From an uncultured Mediterraneibacter sp. (GTDB taxonomy: Bacteria > Bacillota > Clostridia > Lachnospirales > Lachnospiraceae): a DNA stretch of 64,000 bases. The position numbers were made by a program, and so were the translations under genes. This document shows positions 24,244 to 34,179 of this stretch, in pieces. The stretch spans positions 186,001-250,000 of the forward strand of contig CALWMN010000001.1 of the NCBI GenBank assembly GCA_944381935.1. Direction: 5' to 3'. The notes under the pieces were generated by a model, which searched no databases, was not told where the DNA came from, and saw only the letters and a list, made by a program, of their open reading frames with translations. The stretch's first letter is position 1, and each line of letters opens with the position of its first letter.

Positions 24244-26445
24244 ATGGCACACTTTGTAGTAGGCAGGAAAGGATTCTTAAAGTCGTCATTGGAGTTTACC
24301 CAGGCGATAAACGCTGCCAATGATGGAGATATTATTGAACTGGAGGAAGGATATTCTCCCTTTTTTGAGCAAAATAATACCCATATATCCATTACCAAGA
24401 GCATTACGATTGAGGGACACCTGGTAAAAGATACACAGACCGGCAGAATTTCTGCAAACATAATCGATGGCGTATTTGTCGGGAATGGCGCCCACGTTGT
24501 TCTGAGAAACCTGGAGATCCGCAAAGATGTTGATAAAAGCAACAATATCAAGGTTTATGACGGATCGGCTCTGGAAGCGGAAAACATCATCCTTACATCC
24601 CATGCGTCAGAAGGAGCAAATTACCCTGTTGTTTATGTAGAAAACAACTCTCAGGTGATGCTGCGCAATATCGAACTTCTTCCGGGAAATATACATGACC
24701 GCAATTATAAAATTTATGCGGAAGGCTCAACGCTGGGAGTGCATAACTCTATCGTAAACGCATCGATAAGGTTATCAAATGCAAAACTGAACTGTCAAAA
24801 TTCCATCATCAAATATCTCGAAGCAAATGCACTTCTTGCTGAAAAAGGCAGCGTGATAACCGCTTCCCAGGTCACTTTTGAAGGAGGCTCTGAAAACGGG
24901 AAAAGCCACTGGCATTGTATCAAACTGCTTGATTCAAGCTTTACGGCAGCCAATATCTCGGTCAACCAGCCGAAATCTTCCAATATAGCAGCTTATGCGG
25001 AAAAGTCAACGGTGGCAATCAATAATTCTGTCATAAACTCGCGGATTTTTGCAGTGGATTCAAAGCTGGACTGTCAAAATTCAAATATAAAATATTTTGA
25101 TTCAAACGCACTGTTTGCGAAGAACAATTGTATAATAACGGCAGAAAACACCGTTTTTGAAGGAGGCCTGAAATCTGAAAAAACCAACTATCCCTGTGTC
25201 AGGTTAGTGGATTCGCAGTTCACCGCCACTGATATTGAAATACGGCAGCCCAACTATTCCTGTGCACTGGACACGCAAAATGCAAAAATCAGGTTGAACA
25301 GCGGCAGATATGATTCGCTTTCGTTTACCGGTTCTGAAGTCTCTCTTGGAGCGGTCGGCGTTATAGAGAGTATTGCGATATATAGTAATTCTCATGTGAA
25401 AGCTGAAGAAATAGACATTCTGGGGAAGGATAACGGAAAGATCAACCTGTATTTGAATAAAGGCTCCTCTCTGGAAGCGGACATCATTTGCTTCGGTAAA
25501 TTAAGTGTTCCGAATGTCAGGGCTGAGCGGAACACAACCCTAAATGTGGGCGAAATGCAGCAACTGGAGTATGACCTTGAGGCAGAAGTGTTCGTCACAA
25601 ATGAAGAAGGCACCTGCACAGTCATTGGCGACGTACCCGACATTGACTACTTTGGTGAGATGACCGCATTGCAGCGGCTGGATCAGATGATCGGTCTTCG
25701 GAAAGCCAAAGAGGCAGTGCTGGAATTTATCGCCATTGCCGAGCTGAATAAAAAAAGGGAAGCACAGGGACTTAAAAACTCCGGGTTCTCACTGCACTGC
25801 ATGTTTCTTGGAAACCCGGGTACAGGAAAGACAACGGTAGCCCGGCTTATCGCCGAAATATTGTACGAAAAAGGTGTCATCAAGACCAATAACCTGGTGG
25901 AAACCTCCCGCTCAGACCTGGTCGGCGGATATATCGGCCAGACGGCACTGAAAACGCGCGAAGTCCTGGAGTCTGCCCTGGACGGCGTCCTGTTTATTGA
26001 CGAGGCATACACCCTGTGGAAGGGTCCTGATAATTCCCAGGATTTTGGCGCCGAAGCAATCGATGAAATCCTGAAATTTATGGAGGACCATCGCACGGAT
26101 ATCGTTCTGATCTTTGCAGGCTATACACACAGTATGGAAAAATTTCTCGAAAGCAATGAGGGGCTGAGAAGCCGTATCCCAAACAGCATTTTGTTTGAGG
26201 ACTATACAGAAGATGAGCTGATCCAGATCGGACTTGCCTCCCTGTACGACTCCCAGTACAAGATTGATGAGACCGAATATGCGGATCTGGTGCGCCGAAA
26301 ATATGCCCAGTCCTACGATAACAGCAACGGTCGCTGGGTACGGAATCTGAACGAGCTGTTAATCAGAAAAATGGCAGTCAGAATTTCTGCAACCAATGCC
26401 GATGATATCTTCCAGATCACGCAGGAGGATATAAACGCCGTATAA
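24244..26445 (+). CDS. Parallel beta-helix repeat protein fused to a CbbX-type AAA+ ATPase
   Basis: This 733-residue protein has two parts. Residues 1-450 form a right-handed parallel beta-helix of the pectate-lyase type with many short beta-strand rungs (for example LRNLEIRKDVD, VITASQVTFEGG). It includes two successive near-copies of a unit of about 100 residues, each containing the F.GG...K and SxFTA patterns. Residues 460-733 are a CbxX/CfqX AAA+ ATPase: GNPGTGKTTVARLIAEILY (Walker A), GVLFIDEAYTLWKG (Walker B), and GLRSRIPNSILFEDYT (arginine finger). No signal peptide is present, so it is cytoplasmic. CbbX-like ATPases remodel protein complexes; the helix may recognise the client. The gene is alone. 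Confidence 0.8.
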   Translation: MAHFVVGRKGFLKSSLEFTQAINAANDGDIIELEEGYSPFFEQNNTHISITKSITIEGHLVKDTQTGRISANIIDGVFVGNGAHVVLRNLEIRKDVDKSNNIKVYDGSALEAENIILTSHASEGANYPVVYVENNSQVMLRNIELLPGNIHDRNYKIYAEGSTLGVHNSIVNASIRLSNAKLNCQNSIIKYLEANALLAEKGSVITASQVTFEGGSENGKSHWHCIKLLDSSFTAANISVNQPKSSNIAAYAEKSTVAINNSVINSRIFAVDSKLDCQNSNIKYFDSNALFAKNNCIITAENTVFEGGLKSEKTNYPCVRLVDSQFTATDIEIRQPNYSCALDTQNAKIRLNSGRYDSLSFTGSEVSLGAVGVIESIAIYSNSHVKAEEIDILGKDNGKINLYLNKGSSLEADIICFGKLSVPNVRAERNTTLNVGEMQQLEYDLEAEVFVTNEEGTCTVIGDVPDIDYFGEMTALQRLDQMIGLRKAKEAVLEFIAIAELNKKREAQGLKNSGFSLHCMFLGNPGTGKTTVARLIAEILYEKGVIKTNNLVETSRSDLVGGYIGQTALKTREVLESALDGVLFIDEAYTLWKGPDNSQDFGAEAIDEILKFMEDHRTDIVLIFAGYTHSMEKFLESNEGLRSRIPNSILFEDYTEDELIQIGLASLYDSQYKIDETEYADLVRRKYAQSYDNSNGRWVRNLNELLIRKMAVRISATNADDIFQITQEDINAV

Positions 26446-26470
26446 AAAGACATCCCCTGTCCTGCCCCCG

Positions 26471-26507
26471 CTAAAAAATCCCGAAGGCGTAAGGCCCGGG
26501 ATTTTAG
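26471..26507. terminator. Hairpin between the convergent AAA-fusion and AraC genes
   Basis: CTAAAAAATCCCG pairs with CGGGATTTTAG (two A residues bulged). It lies between two convergent genes and has A/T-rich flanks on both sides, so it probably acts in both directions. Confidence 0.6.
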
Positions 26508-26508
26508 T

Positions 26509-27390
26509 CTAGCTCAGGGAATCTGCCTCATACTGGTAATATTTTTTCAAAAAGAGGCTGGGAGACATCCCATAATATTTCTTAAATGCACGATAAAAAT
26601 TGCTGTAATTGATGAAGCCGCAAAGCGTATAAATCTCTGTCGGGCGCTCTCCGAACAAAAGAAGCTGCCGCGCCATGATCATCCGCTTCTCCAGGACATA
26701 ATTATAGATGCTGTGCCCGGTCAGGCGTTCAAAACTTCTGGAAAGATAAAATTTGCTGATATAGAACTTTTCGCACAGCAGATCCAGCGTGATATTCTCT
26801 GTGTAGTGCTGGTTGATATAGCGGAGGATCTCCTGCAGGTTTTTCCCGCCTTCCTTCGTGTTCGCTTTCTCTGCCGGTATGCTCAGTGACTGGCAGCGGT
26901 TCATCATGATCAAAAGCCGCTTAAGCTCTGCCTCGATCAGGATGTCTTTCCCGAAATCATTTTCCTTCGTCTCCCGAAGGATCATGTAAAGAACTGCCCG
27001 GATACGGTTCCGCTCAAAAGGTTCTGCCTTGAGCAGGTATCCTTTTTCTTCCGAAAAGGCAAAACAGCTTGCCAGATTGGTCTTTCTGGTAGAAAGCCGG
27101 TTCAGGTACCACGGATTCAGCCGCAGCATGATCCTTTCATAGTATCCGCTTCCCGGCATTTCCTTGTGAAAAATGCCGGGAGGCAGAAGAAGAATGTCCT
27201 CCCGGTTCATCACATATTCCTTTTCATCAATCAAAAACGTCACATTTCCATCTACAAGAAAAAACATCTCGTAAAAATCGTGAAAATGATCTTCCAGCGT
27301 CTCCATATCCTTGTTGCGGTAAAGATGGATCTCCATGCTGGAGCTCAGCATCGCCTGGTACCCGGTATACTCATCATAATAGCTGTTCAT
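26509..27390 (-). CDS. AraC-family transcriptional regulator
   Basis: This 293-residue regulator has an N-terminal cupin sugar-sensing domain (FHDFYEMFFLVDGNVTFLID and LLLPPGIFHKE) and a C-terminal pair of helix-turn-helix motifs (LDLLCEKFYISKFYLSRSF and CGFINYSNFYRAFKKYYGMSP). The ATG at 27390 overlaps the TGA of the upstream glycosidase gene (ATGA), indicating translational coupling. It is the third gene of the transporter/glycosidase operon and probably activates it when the sugar is present. Confidence 0.92.
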   Translation of the reverse strand: MNSYYDEYTGYQAMLSSSMEIHLYRNKDMETLEDHFHDFYEMFFLVDGNVTFLIDEKEYVMNREDILLLPPGIFHKEMPGSGYYERIMLRLNPWYLNRLSTRKTNLASCFAFSEEKGYLLKAEPFERNRIRAVLYMILRETKENDFGKDILIEAELKRLLIMMNRCQSLSIPAEKANTKEGGKNLQEILRYINQHYTENITLDLLCEKFYISKFYLSRSFERLTGHSIYNYVLEKRMIMARQLLLFGERPTEIYTLCGFINYSNFYRAFKKYYGMSPSLFLKKYYQYEADSLS

Positions 27391-30089
27391 TTTTGTCTTA
27401 TTACAACCTCTCCGCATCCCGGTGCAAGCCGGATCTCAAAAGCGCCCCGGACATGTTCTGTCCATTCGGCAGGTTTTTCGTTTACCTCTATATTATATTC
27501 AAAATCCGAGTTCATCACAACAAGAAGAAGATTTTCCCTCTGCTGCCTGACTTCATACCGAATATGGGCTTGCGTACAGTTACTGTCAAACTGTGCGCTC
27601 TCGACCCACGTATCGAACCCGGCGTTCACTGTCCCCTGCTTATAGTATGCATGGTACCAGACCACAATAGGAGCCGAGAGACCGCCGAACTGATGGAACC
27701 ATCCTCCCCTCTCTGTCTCGATCTGGATCATCTCGACTGTATTGTAGCTGAAATCCGTCTCCTGCTTCCATGCCGAAAGTGCAGTGTCTGCAATCTTAAA
27801 GGCAAAATCCGCTTCGCCCACGTCCAGCATGGATTTCCAGAGCAGATACTGGTACGGGAACCATACCGCGCCATTCCAATATCCATTGTCGCGGTAGTAG
27901 GAAGCGCTCTGGTCCACGGTGGAAATCCCCACGTTTGACCACAGTTCTTCTTCTGATTTCAAATGTGCCAGCATACGCTCTTCCTGCTCTTTGGTGCACA
28001 TGCCGGCGATCAGAGGTGTCACGCCGTCCACGCCCCGGTTATAGTTCTCCCCATCCTGCGTGCGGAAGATCTCTGTCCGGCTGCCGGACGGATCGTGGAG
28101 TACATAACCGAAATATCCGCTCTCTTCGTCCCACGCATTTGAAAGGAGTGCTTCTGATACCCTGCAGATATCTTCCTCATATTCCTTTACATCACTGTCG
28201 AAGCCATAGTACAGGGCAGTATTGCGCATGATCTTTGCGATACGGATAAAATGGACGCTGCTGCAGACCGGCGCGATCCGGTCCGAGAGGTGCTGCTGAT
28301 GCATCGCCACCTGAGGCGGATAGTCGTCCATGCCTCCCGCATTGTAAAAATAGTCATAAACGGTCAGCATACCACTGTTCAGCCTCGCCATAGTGGAGCC
28401 TTCTGATTTCCCCGCCATGAAGAGGTAATACCGTTTCAGCATGGGGTAATATTTTTTCAAGGCATTCCTTTCCTCTGCGGATGCGCGCATCATCATCTCA
28501 TTCCATTGATAAAACTGGGTGGGCACCAATGACCCATGTGCCAGGAACGCAAAGTCCGTGTTGCCTTCCTCGGACAGATACGTGTCCAACACATATTCTG
28601 CCCGTTCTTTCGAGTACTCCAAAAGTCCCAGTCCGATAAGGCCAGAATCCCATGTATACAGGCTGTCCCATCGTTTTCCCGGCGTGTAGTGGACAATTTG
28701 ATCTCCGTGCCGGTAAATGGGATACACGACATTTGAAAACAGTGCTGTCTTCATCAGCCTCGTGGAAAAGCTGTACTCCTTTCCCTCAGGATTAAGCTTC
28801 TCTTCCTCTGCCACTCCTGACCTTGCCCTCCATACATCTTCCAGGTCTTTTTTCTCAAGGACTGCCTCCTTCGTGCTGACATAGGCGTACTGGACGGACG
28901 TGCTCTGTCCCGGCAGGAAGATCGCCTCCACCACATTGGTATGGTAGAAGCCCTCGTCTGAGTGTTTCTCCATAAACGCGCCCGAGAAGCTTCTCGTCAG
29001 ATTGTCATATGTCTCATCCGAGTTCGTAAGCCTTGTGATCAGGGCGTCTTCCAGGCATCCTGAATAGAGCTTCCTGCTCCGCACACGTTTATTCAGAATC
29101 CCGAGAAACATCGGTTTTTCCCCATAGTGATACTCGTATTTTACCTTTTCGCCCTCAAAAGTGATCGTCGGGATCACATTCCTTTTGTGCGTTTTAAACC
29201 GGACCATATCCTGATCCGCTTCCTCAGTGATGCAGAGGCAGTCCAGCATTACCCCGTTCTCCTCTGTCCCTCTGGAGGTCATTTCCAGGCGGAACGCCCC
29301 CTTTTCAAGACGGGTGAGCGGGATCGATACAGTTTCGGCGCTCTTGCATGCCTTAAAGCGAATCGGCCCATAGTTACTGTCAAAGACAACGTCCTCATCG
29401 GTCCGGTATGTGGAATAGCGGATCGTCAGCACTGCGTCCTCATAGCTGTTTTCCAGGTCCCTTATGTACACCAGCCTGTCCCCCGCATTTCCCCCGAACA
29501 TCTTCGTCTCCTTGTTCCGGTACATCATGGCATAAAATGTCTCTGCCAGGGCTACCCCTCCGGTAAAATCCGAGCGGAACTGTTCTCCCTTATGCATCCC
29601 GTCAAAGCACAGGTTCTCCCAGGGGCGGGCTGCGGCAAATCTGAACTCCTGATAGTCCAATGCCTTCCAGAAATCCACCTTATCCGGCATCTCCGGTTCG
29701 CATACCATATTCTGCGGGTATTCAATGGCAGCGAAAAGATTCAGAAGGCAGTTCTGGATCTTATCCGTATTATTGTGGTAATCGACACGGATTCCCCATG
29801 TCTCTTCATCCACTTCAAAAAGATCCACATCCGCATAGAGCTGATCTTTCCATTGCAGTTCATACCGATAACGGAAATATTTTCCTTCCGTATCACATTC
29901 CCACGGATGATAATCTGACGGAACCGTGACGTTTGGCACCGGCACGGCGCTGTTGGCATATGTCGGATATACGACCAGGTCAAACCGGCTCCCGTCAATG
30001 CTGCTCTCCTCCATGATACGTGATATACCCATATATTTTTTTGAGTAGGGGCCCCAAAGGGGCATTACATGCCTGTTTTCTTCTCTCAT
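27387..30089 (-). CDS. Large six-hairpin glycoside hydrolase (GH63/MGH1-like)
   Basis: This 900-residue enzyme has an N-terminal beta-sandwich region and a C-terminal (alpha/alpha)6 barrel. The barrel shows TWDSGLIGLGLLEYS near residue 500 and DNGYWNGAVWFPYQYL near residue 795, patterns of GH63 and related glucosidases such as mannosylglycerate hydrolase. No signal peptide is seen, so it acts on an imported oligosaccharide. The start overlaps the transporter stop by 4 bases (ATGA) and the stop overlaps the AraC start likewise. The exact linkage cleaved cannot be read from the sequence. Confidence 0.78.
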   Translation of the reverse strand: MREENRHVMPLWGPYSKKYMGISRIMEESSIDGSRFDLVVYPTYANSAVPVPNVTVPSDYHPWECDTEGKYFRYRYELQWKDQLYADVDLFEVDEETWGIRVDYHNNTDKIQNCLLNLFAAIEYPQNMVCEPEMPDKVDFWKALDYQEFRFAAARPWENLCFDGMHKGEQFRSDFTGGVALAETFYAMMYRNKETKMFGGNAGDRLVYIRDLENSYEDAVLTIRYSTYRTDEDVVFDSNYGPIRFKACKSAETVSIPLTRLEKGAFRLEMTSRGTEENGVMLDCLCITEEADQDMVRFKTHKRNVIPTITFEGEKVKYEYHYGEKPMFLGILNKRVRSRKLYSGCLEDALITRLTNSDETYDNLTRSFSGAFMEKHSDEGFYHTNVVEAIFLPGQSTSVQYAYVSTKEAVLEKKDLEDVWRARSGVAEEEKLNPEGKEYSFSTRLMKTALFSNVVYPIYRHGDQIVHYTPGKRWDSLYTWDSGLIGLGLLEYSKERAEYVLDTYLSEEGNTDFAFLAHGSLVPTQFYQWNEMMMRASAEERNALKKYYPMLKRYYLFMAGKSEGSTMARLNSGMLTVYDYFYNAGGMDDYPPQVAMHQQHLSDRIAPVCSSVHFIRIAKIMRNTALYYGFDSDVKEYEEDICRVSEALLSNAWDEESGYFGYVLHDPSGSRTEIFRTQDGENYNRGVDGVTPLIAGMCTKEQEERMLAHLKSEEELWSNVGISTVDQSASYYRDNGYWNGAVWFPYQYLLWKSMLDVGEADFAFKIADTALSAWKQETDFSYNTVEMIQIETERGGWFHQFGGLSAPIVVWYHAYYKQGTVNAGFDTWVESAQFDSNCTQAHIRYEVRQQRENLLLVVMNSDFEYNIEVNEKPAEWTEHVRGAFEIRLAPGCGEVVIRQK

Positions 30090-31558
30090 TTCTGCTCTCC
30101 GCCTACTGTATTTAATGATGCATTCTTCTCCCTGACTTTCACGATGTGATCCTCAATCTCCTGCATTTTAGCTCCATCCAGAGGATAGAATTTCATTGCG
30201 ATAATAGATGCCACCCAGCCGAGGATCGGCATACCGTTATACAAAACCATCGTCACCACAAAGATCCCTGTTGTCAGTTCATCTCCGATCTGAGGCGTTG
30301 TACTCGCATATCCGATCGCGGCAACAAATCCTCCTACGATTGTCGTAGCAAAAGAGGAAATGAGCTTATCCACAAAGGAATACACGGTCGCAACCATGCC
30401 GGGCACATAGCGTCCGCTCCTGTAAAGCTCGTAGTCCGTACAGTCTGCCATCATCGGAATCATCATGTTGCTTCCGATGTTGCGGATTCCGTTGACTGCC
30501 AGATAGAGCACGACAAAAGCAATGTTCATAAAGCTGAATGATCTCAGATTGATCTGGGTCGGATCGCCGAATACAAACAGCAGCGTCATGCAAACCTGCA
30601 TGATCACACAACCCCATGTGCTTAATACATATGTCTTTTTCTGTCCGCCTTTCCTTGCCACAATAATCCCGAGGAACAAAAGGATCAGGTTCGGTATCGT
30701 CGTGATCACGGAAAGATTCCCCATAACTTCATAGTTTCCGATAATAATGCCGAAGAGCATGACGCCTACGATCGAGTTTGACGCGATTGTCATCGCCAGC
30801 TTATCCGTTGACTCTGAGATGATCAGCATCTGAAGGGCACGGTTGTGCTTAAGCACTTCCCAGTAGTCCTTAAAGGAAGCCTTCTCCTCTTCCGGCGACG
30901 TAAGCTGGTCATAATACTCTGCCTTGTCCTTCGGCACAATAGCAACAAAGGCACATACCATCATAATCAGGGCGATAACGATGACCCAGACGATCAGTTC
31001 GCTGAAGAAGCCATATCCCATATCTCCGTATTTCGGGACAAGATAGTTTGCGATCAGATAGGAGAACCCTGTCTGAAGGAATACCATATATACTCCTGTA
31101 AATCCTCCGTACAGCGGCCTCTGTTTCGGGTCGTTTGTCAGAAGCGTCTGGGCCGCTGTCGTAACGGTTCCCTGAATCGTATAGCCAAGAATATACAATG
31201 CATAAATCAGGACAAAGTATGGGATCCTGACCGCCTCCGGAACAAGGTGAGTGGTCTTATACATCAGGACCATTGACAGGATCAGGACAGCATTTCCGAT
31301 CACAAGGAAAGGACGGAACTTTCCGAACCTGCCCTTCACATGATCCATCATCCATCCGATAATCGGGTCTGTGATCCCGTCAAATATCCTCATGGCAGTT
31401 GCCAGGGTAGATACAAATACTGTTGCCATTCCCAGAAGCCCGGTCGCATAATAGGAAACGTAGGACATCAGGAACAGGTACATATTCGTGGACATCATGT
31501 TAAGCGCAAACAGAGCGATCTGCCAGATCTTTGCGCGGTTGTACTTCATATTATCCAT
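30086..31558 (-). CDS. GPH-family glycoside:cation symporter (MelB-like)
   Basis: This 490-residue transporter of the major facilitator superfamily has twelve membrane helices. The N-terminal DGITDPIIGWMMDHVKGRFGKFRPF motif is the cation-site and loop 2-3 signature of GPH sugar symporters (MelB, XynB), which import glycosides with Na+ or H+. It is the first gene of a three-gene operon with the glycosidase and the AraC regulator. Together they form an uptake-and-cleavage unit for one glycoside. Confidence 0.92.
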   Translation of the reverse strand: MDNMKYNRAKIWQIALFALNMMSTNMYLFLMSYVSYYATGLLGMATVFVSTLATAMRIFDGITDPIIGWMMDHVKGRFGKFRPFLVIGNAVLILSMVLMYKTTHLVPEAVRIPYFVLIYALYILGYTIQGTVTTAAQTLLTNDPKQRPLYGGFTGVYMVFLQTGFSYLIANYLVPKYGDMGYGFFSELIVWVIVIALIMMVCAFVAIVPKDKAEYYDQLTSPEEEKASFKDYWEVLKHNRALQMLIISESTDKLAMTIASNSIVGVMLFGIIIGNYEVMGNLSVITTIPNLILLFLGIIVARKGGQKKTYVLSTWGCVIMQVCMTLLFVFGDPTQINLRSFSFMNIAFVVLYLAVNGIRNIGSNMMIPMMADCTDYELYRSGRYVPGMVATVYSFVDKLISSFATTIVGGFVAAIGYASTTPQIGDELTTGIFVVTMVLYNGMPILGWVASIIAMKFYPLDGAKMQEIEDHIVKVREKNASLNTVGGEQK

Positions 31559-31898
31559 CGTTCATTTCTCCTCTTCTCTTTTGAAATAATATTGGAATCT
31601 ATGAGCTCATGCCGCTATTCTACCACTATGCACAATCGAGGTACATTGCATATATTTTCTACGAGTTTGCCATTATTGCCCACAAACCTGCTGCCATTAA
31701 TAAAATTCTGCCGGCAAAATGCCATGCTGACGTCAATATCCGTAAGTTCTTAATTTTATCGTGACAAATTGACAACTTTCTGCTATTCTAAATACACTGA
31801 AGGGAACACTTCTATAATCACGTTCCTGAGTTTTCGGCAAACAGCCGCACAGACTGGGGCTCAGGTAATAATTACAAAAGAAAACGGAGGAAATACCA
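31559..31898. other. Divergent intergenic region between the GPH operon and the chemotaxis receptor
   Basis: The 340 bases carry the promoters of both divergent units. A TTGACA near 31767 lies ahead of the receptor gene but has no well-spaced -10 partner, and no clear flagellar-type (sigma-D) promoter was found. No open frame with a good ribosome binding site occurs here. Confidence 0.35.
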
Positions 31899-33236
31899 TT
31901 GATCGACCAGATAAAAGTTCTGAAAAATTGTTCTATCATTGTCAGTGCCGCCATGGTGCTTTATGCATTATGCTATCTGATCTCCGGCGACTGGCTCTTG
32001 GTAATATTGCTTATAATAATGGGGGCAGTGCTGCTGATTCCGTGCCGCTTTATGGCGCGTCCAGATACTATCAAATGGCTGAGTGTGTTTATGGTAGTGT
32101 GGATTGATCTTATTATTTTTGTAGCGCAGATATTTTCCCAGTCATTTGCGCCGGGTGCGGCACTGTACGCCTGTTCTATCGCCATGTCGGCCCTGTTTCT
32201 GTCGCGTCCTTTAGTGAGGCTGTGCTGTATCTGCAGTGCAGTGCTGTTTGCAGCACAGTGCGTGGTCCTCAGTATAATGAACGGACAGATGATCGATGAG
32301 CCTATGGTCCTGGGGGAGTGTCTGCTGGCGATCCTGGTGGCATATATCTTACTGGACCAGGCTGTAAAGAACAGTATTTTCTATCTTACCGAGGCACATG
32401 ACCAGGAAAAAGCATCGGCTCGTCTTTTAGACGAACTGAATATGAAACAGCAGCAAAATGAGCAGGTGCTGGGCAATCAGCAGGAGCTGTTAGAGCAGAT
32501 TGCCCAGATTTCCACTCATATTTCCAACGAGGCCAAAAGTCTGGCTGACCAGTCAGACAGCCTTGCGACCGGTTCTACCAGCCAGGCGGCTTCTCTCTCT
32601 AATGTGTCCAATGCAGTCGAAGAGATATACCGGCAGATTTCAGACACAGCCAATCAGGCAGCTGAAGTCCGGAGCGCATCGGAAACCATGCGCCGCCATG
32701 CCGACGACGGCGACGTTCAGATGCAGGAACTGTTGGGTTCCATTATGGATATTGATTCCAGCGTGCAGTCGATTGAAGCTACGATTAATTCCATACAGTC
32801 ACTGGCATCCCAGACTAATATCCTGGCACTGAACGCCTCTGTAGAGGCTGCCCGCGCCGGGACAAGCGGCAAGGGTTTTGCCGTGGTGGCTGAAGAAGTC
32901 CGCACGTTGGCAGGGCACAGCAGTGAGGCAGCCCAAAACATTATGCAGGTACTGGGCCGCTGCCGGGAGGCAGTAAGCCGGGGCAGCAGCGTAGCTACCA
33001 AAACTTCTGCAGCTATGGGGCGGATCAAAGAAAGCGTGGAGGAAGTTGCTTCCCAGTCTGTCCATATCTCTGACCGGACAGATTCTCAGATGAACGCAGT
33101 TAACAGCATCAAGGATGATCTGGGTGTGGTTTCAGGCATTGTCCAGTCCAACGCCGCAGCCTCACAGGAGTGTTCCGCGATGGTCCGCGAGCTCTCTGAA
33201 CAGGCGCACAAACTGGATCGTTTGAGCAAAGCGTGA
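31899..33236 (+). CDS. Methyl-accepting chemotaxis protein without a large sensor domain
   Basis: This 445-residue receptor has about five to six hydrophobic helices in residues 1-160, with only short loops between them. A cytoplasmic coiled-coil signalling domain follows. The hairpin tip reads [19 protein letters not shown], then [17 protein letters not shown], the conserved CheA/CheW contact region. No extracellular ligand domain and no recognisable HAMP domain are present, so the stimulus is probably sensed in the membrane. The start codon is TTG at 31899-31901, with GGAGG eight bases upstream. No other chemotaxis genes are adjacent. Confidence 0.88.
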   Translation: MIDQIKVLKNCSIIVSAAMVLYALCYLISGDWLLVILLIIMGAVLLIPCRFMARPDTIKWLSVFMVVWIDLIIFVAQIFSQSFAPGAALYACSIAMSALFLSRPLVRLCCICSAVLFAAQCVVLSIMNGQMIDEPMVLGECLLAILVAYILLDQAVKNSIFYLTEAHDQEKASARLLDELNMKQQQNEQVLGNQQELLEQIAQISTHISNEAKSLADQSDSLATGSTSQAASLSNVSNAVEEIYRQISDTANQAAEVRSASETMRRHADDGDVQMQELLGSIMDIDSSVQSIEATINSIQSLASQTNILALNASVEAARAGTSGKGFAVVAEEVRTLAGHSSEAAQNIMQVLGRCREAVSRGSSVATKTSAAMGRIKESVEEVASQSVHISDRTDSQMNAVNSIKDDLGVVSGIVQSNAAASQECSAMVRELSEQAHKLDRLSKA

Positions 33237-33310
33237 TGCCGGCTGCCATATCATCGGAAGTCACAGAAAGCACAAGATTACAAATACTGTAAAAACATCC
33301 TGACATTTTC

Positions 33311-33340
33311 CCCCTGTCCCTTTACCATGAGGGACAGGGG
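33311..33340 (+). terminator. Terminator after the chemotaxis receptor gene
   Basis: A perfect 11-bp stem (CCCCTGTCCCT/AGGGACAGGGG) with an 8-base loop is followed by AATTTCATTT. The U-run is weak but the stem is very stable. Confidence 0.65.
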
Positions 33341-33405
33341 AATTTCATTTATCTGACCCGGAAGGGGCATTGTCAACTATTTTATTTCTCGCAGAAGGAT
33401 TGTGG

Positions 33406-33480
33406 ATGATAAATAAAGTTAAAAAGCCTTTTTGGCTAATTTGGGGGATTTACTTAGTAAGTTATTTGTTATTGGCGTGA
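33406..33480 (+). other. Short open frame, possible membrane-peptide remnant
   Basis: A 24-codon frame (start MINKVKKPFW, then a hydrophobic stretch) has AAGGA just upstream. It could be a small membrane peptide or the stub of a gene cut off by island insertion. The surrounding 33341-33644 holds nothing else recognisable. Confidence 0.2.
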
Positions 33481-33644
33481 TTTTCTTTTATATCCATAAA
33501 GCAAGTATTTCCTGGAGCAGCGTCGGATTTAAGAAATCCGCAATAGTGCAAGGTGGTATTTTGGGATTACACCCGAATCTTCGTTGTATCTTTCTTCCGC
33601 TTCTATAATCAGCTTTTGATCCTTCCAAAATGGTCTTATTTGAA

Positions 33645-33687
33645 AATCCCGGAAGATGTCACTCTCTTCCGGGATTTCCCTCTTTTT
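33645..33687 (+). terminator. Terminator at the left edge of the island
   Basis: A 12-bp stem (AATCCCGGAAGA/TCTTCCGGGATT) with an 8-base loop is followed by TCCCTCTTTTT on the plus strand. It ends where the 103-bp direct repeat starts, so it closes the chromosomal side. Confidence 0.7.
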
Positions 33688-33785
33688 CTGTGTTATCGTT
33701 ATTTTGAGATTTTCAATGTTCTATACATAATTCTACGGTTTCCTACGGCATTTGGTACAAAATTGGTACAGGATTGGTACAAAAA
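33683..33785. repeat. 103-bp direct repeat, left copy (probable attachment site)
   Basis: This stretch is identical over 103 bases to 49418-49520 in the same orientation. It ends in three spaced copies of TTGGTACA (ATTTGGTACAAAA, ATTGGTACAGG, ATTGGTACAAAA), which look like recombinase arm or core repeats. Each copy lies immediately beside the stop codon of a toxin-type gene cluster and an integrase gene in the same orientation. It is best read as an att site made by integrase-mediated insertion. Confidence 0.75.
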
Positions 33786-33791
33786 CTATTC

Positions 33792-34179
33792 TTAGATTTT
33801 GCCCGTCACATATTCCTCTATCCTCTCAACCAACTCTTTGGCTGTGGCAATCTGTTCTTCAGCTTCTTCGCTTGTTGCGATATAGAAATCATCGTAATCG
33901 CTGGCATGCCGGATCTCTTCTGCCTCAGCAATTCTTCTCCCCAAAGTTCTTGGAAAAATTTCTGTCTTTATATACTTCTTATTAAAATTTGCGAGGGCAT
34001 CCTTGTGCCTCTTATAAGCGTTACCGTCCAACGCATGAATCGCAGAGATAGCATGGTATATTCCATAATACGCTCTTAGGAACCATACAAAATAATCCTG
34101 ACAACATCATCCCCATATACATAGGAATAGATTTCTGTCATTTTTTTAAAATTGTATTCAACTCATTTTTGGTACACAT
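33792..34179 (-). pseudogene. Fused remnant of a nucleotidyltransferase-HEPN pair
   Basis: The upstream part (34077-34179) begins like the nucleotidyltransferase at 50944-51285 (MCTKNELNTILKK). One A is missing from its A-run, which puts the frame out, and it breaks off inside the GSY motif. It is joined directly to the C-terminal part of a HEPN protein (YYGIYHAISAIHALDG through VERIEEYVTGKI), related to but distinct from the intact HEPN at 50550-50951. A deletion has removed everything between. Neither product can be functional. It sits at the same position relative to its att repeat and integrase as the intact set in the second element. Confidence 0.7.

Noticed and set aside
33683-33785. 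The three TTGGTACA units as a CRISPR or iteron array
   Set aside because: Only three short units with 3- to 4-base spacing and no unique spacers; the whole block recurs once as a 103-bp direct repeat at the other end of the island, which fits an attachment site better.
33792-34031. A functional 79-residue HEPN protein
   Set aside because: The only start is a TTG in mid-domain; upstream sequence continues in frame as HEPN helix and then runs into a nucleotidyltransferase fragment, so it is a deletion remnant.
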